NCBI GenBank assembly: GCA_900550625.1
Contig: URSW01000097.1
Span: 1 to 6,580 of the forward strand
DNA from: an uncultured Eubacteriales bacterium
GTDB lineage: Bacteria; Bacillota; Clostridia; Oscillospirales; CAG-272
Direction of reading: 5' to 3'
DNA length: 6,580 nucleotides
The notes beneath the pieces were generated by a model. That model was given only the letters and a program-made list of their open reading frames with translations. It ran no database searches and was not told the origin of the DNA. This document shows positions 5,722 to 6,580 of this stretch, piece after piece. A program made the position numbers and the translations under genes. Each line of letters opens with the position of its first letter. Position 1 is the first letter of the stretch.

Positions 5722-6580
5722 TCAGATCATTCTGCGGATGTACCGCCAGTAGAATTTCTTCAACGGCGCAAGTCCCGAATATACCGACGGAGCGAGTCTG
5801 TTTGCAAAGTCTGCAATGATGTGCAGCTCATCGGCGGTCAGCGTGGTGCCGAACTCTGCCTTCATGATGCAGGCGAATATGTCCGCGATCGGGCTTTCGC
5901 ATATTCCACCGTAAAATTCCTCAAGCCGTGAGGCAAACTCTCCGGCGCCCTCGCCCTCCTCGGGAACTATTCCTGCGATTCGCAGCGTGGTCATTATCAT
6001 GTCGTCTATCTCGAGCGCGAGAAGGCGGTTTTCTTCGGAATCCGGACTGCTGCACTCCAGCCCCTCGTTTATCTTCGCATTCCGCTTGTCGATCTCCTTT
6101 TTCGCACGCTTTCCGAGCCATGACCGTATGAGGCGGAATATTACGATAACTGCGGCGACGGCGGCGGCACAGAGGAGAATGAACTTCATCACGCGGGCAT
6201 ATGCGCGGTTCTTGCGCTCCGTTATCTGCTCTTCCGTCGGTTCGTCCGTTTCTGCTTCGGTTTCGGTCGTCTCGGGTTCGACCTTCGGCTTGTCTTCGTT
6301 TGGCTTGTTTTCCGTGGGAGTTTCGACAGGTGCCGGCGGGATATATTCGTAGCTCGGACTGTATACGGTCTCGGCATATTTCGGTGTCGTTTCGTATTGC
6401 GTCCAGCCGAAGTACGGCAGATAGACCTCGATCCACGAATGTGCGTCCTCATCGAGAGCATAGGATTTGTAGGACGACGGTGCATTGGTTGAGTAGTCGC
6501 GCGAGAAGTCGTTTGCAACATAGCCCTCGCAGTATCGGACGGGGTATCCGAATTCGCGTACAAGTGCGGCGGCAGGCGTT
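5722..6580 (-). CDS. Transglutaminase-like membrane protein, C-terminal part (TgpA-like; partial)
   Basis: The frame is open to the right edge, so only the last 285 residues are seen; the ATG at 6192 is internal. Numbered from the edge, residues 1-66 are the end of a transglutaminase-like (TGc) core: the strand LVREFGYPVRYCEGYV (6-21), the catalytic His in DEDAHSWIEVYLP (H47) and the FGWTQYETTP segment, where a Glu stands at the usual Asp position of the triad. The nucleophilic Cys would lie outside the window. A Pro/Thr/Glu-rich linker (about 80-120), one membrane span (about 132-150) and a C-terminal helical domain of DUF4129 type (about 183-285) follow. This order matches TgpA-like proteins, which normally have several more N-terminal spans and display the TGc domain outside the membrane. 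The enzyme reaction is unproven and may be crosslinking or proteolysis. mrnC follows closely. Confidence 0.83.
   Translation of the reverse strand, partial: TPAAALVREFGYPVRYCEGYVANDFSRDYSTNAPSSYKSYALDEDAHSWIEVYLPYFGWTQYETTPKYAETVYSPSYEYIPPAPVETPTENKPNEDKPKVEPETTETEAETDEPTEEQITERKNRAYARVMKFILLCAAAVAAVIVIFRLIRSWLGKRAKKEIDKRNAKINEGLECSSPDSEENRLLALEIDDMIMTTLRIAGIVPEEGEGAGEFASRLEEFYGGICESPIADIFACIMKAEFGTTLTADELHIIADFANRLAPSVYSGLAPLKKFYWRYIRRMI

Noticed and set aside
5722..6192. A separate 156-residue protein starting at ATG 6192
   Set aside because: The frame stays open to the window edge and includes a transglutaminase core upstream; the ATG is just before the membrane span inside that protein.

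Overview
The window most likely comes from an anaerobic, low-GC-lineage Gram-positive bacterium (Clostridia, perhaps an Oscillospirales-like gut lineage). Three things suggest this: a division-and-cell-wall order murG-ftsQ(divIB)-ftsZ, a Mini-RNase III gene (a Firmicutes/cyanobacterial family), and an oxygen-sensitive glycyl radical enzyme. Protein genes have strong GGAGG-type ribosome binding sites, and G+C looks slightly above 50% by eye. The lineage is inferred, not proven.

Layout. Bases 2-169 hold the C-terminal end of MurG, then a short gap and ftsQ/divIB (225-1115, GTG start). A 295-bp AT-rich regulatory stretch (1116-1410) separates ftsQ from ftsZ. It holds a perfect 16-bp inverted repeat, helically phased A-tracts, a weak terminator-like hairpin, two candidate promoters and a bulged hairpin at the predicted 5' end of the ftsZ leader. 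ftsZ (1411-2595) ends at a strong intrinsic terminator. A separate promoter then drives a 766-residue glycyl radical enzyme (2862-5162) of the PFL-like eliminase/dehydratase type, with no activating enzyme next to it. A bidirectional terminator (5228-5265) separates it from two convergent minus-strand genes: mrnC (Mini-RNase III) and, upstream of it, the C-terminal part of a transglutaminase-like membrane protein that runs off the right edge.

How the genes relate. MurG (lipid II synthesis), FtsQ/DivIB (divisome scaffold) and FtsZ (cytokinetic ring) form the usual septation block. The glycyl radical enzyme is transcriptionally insulated and looks like an unrelated metabolic gene placed after the cluster. 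The transglutaminase-like protein and MrnC are close enough to be co-transcribed but have no obvious functional link.

I see no CRISPR array, mobile element, tRNA or rRNA. The least ordinary items are the orphan glycyl radical enzyme (GCQE active-site loop, an internal CX3CX2C stretch, an atypical DGT segment), the architecture upstream of ftsZ, and the divergent FtsZ C-terminus. I see no convincing new multi-gene system; the window is mostly housekeeping genes.
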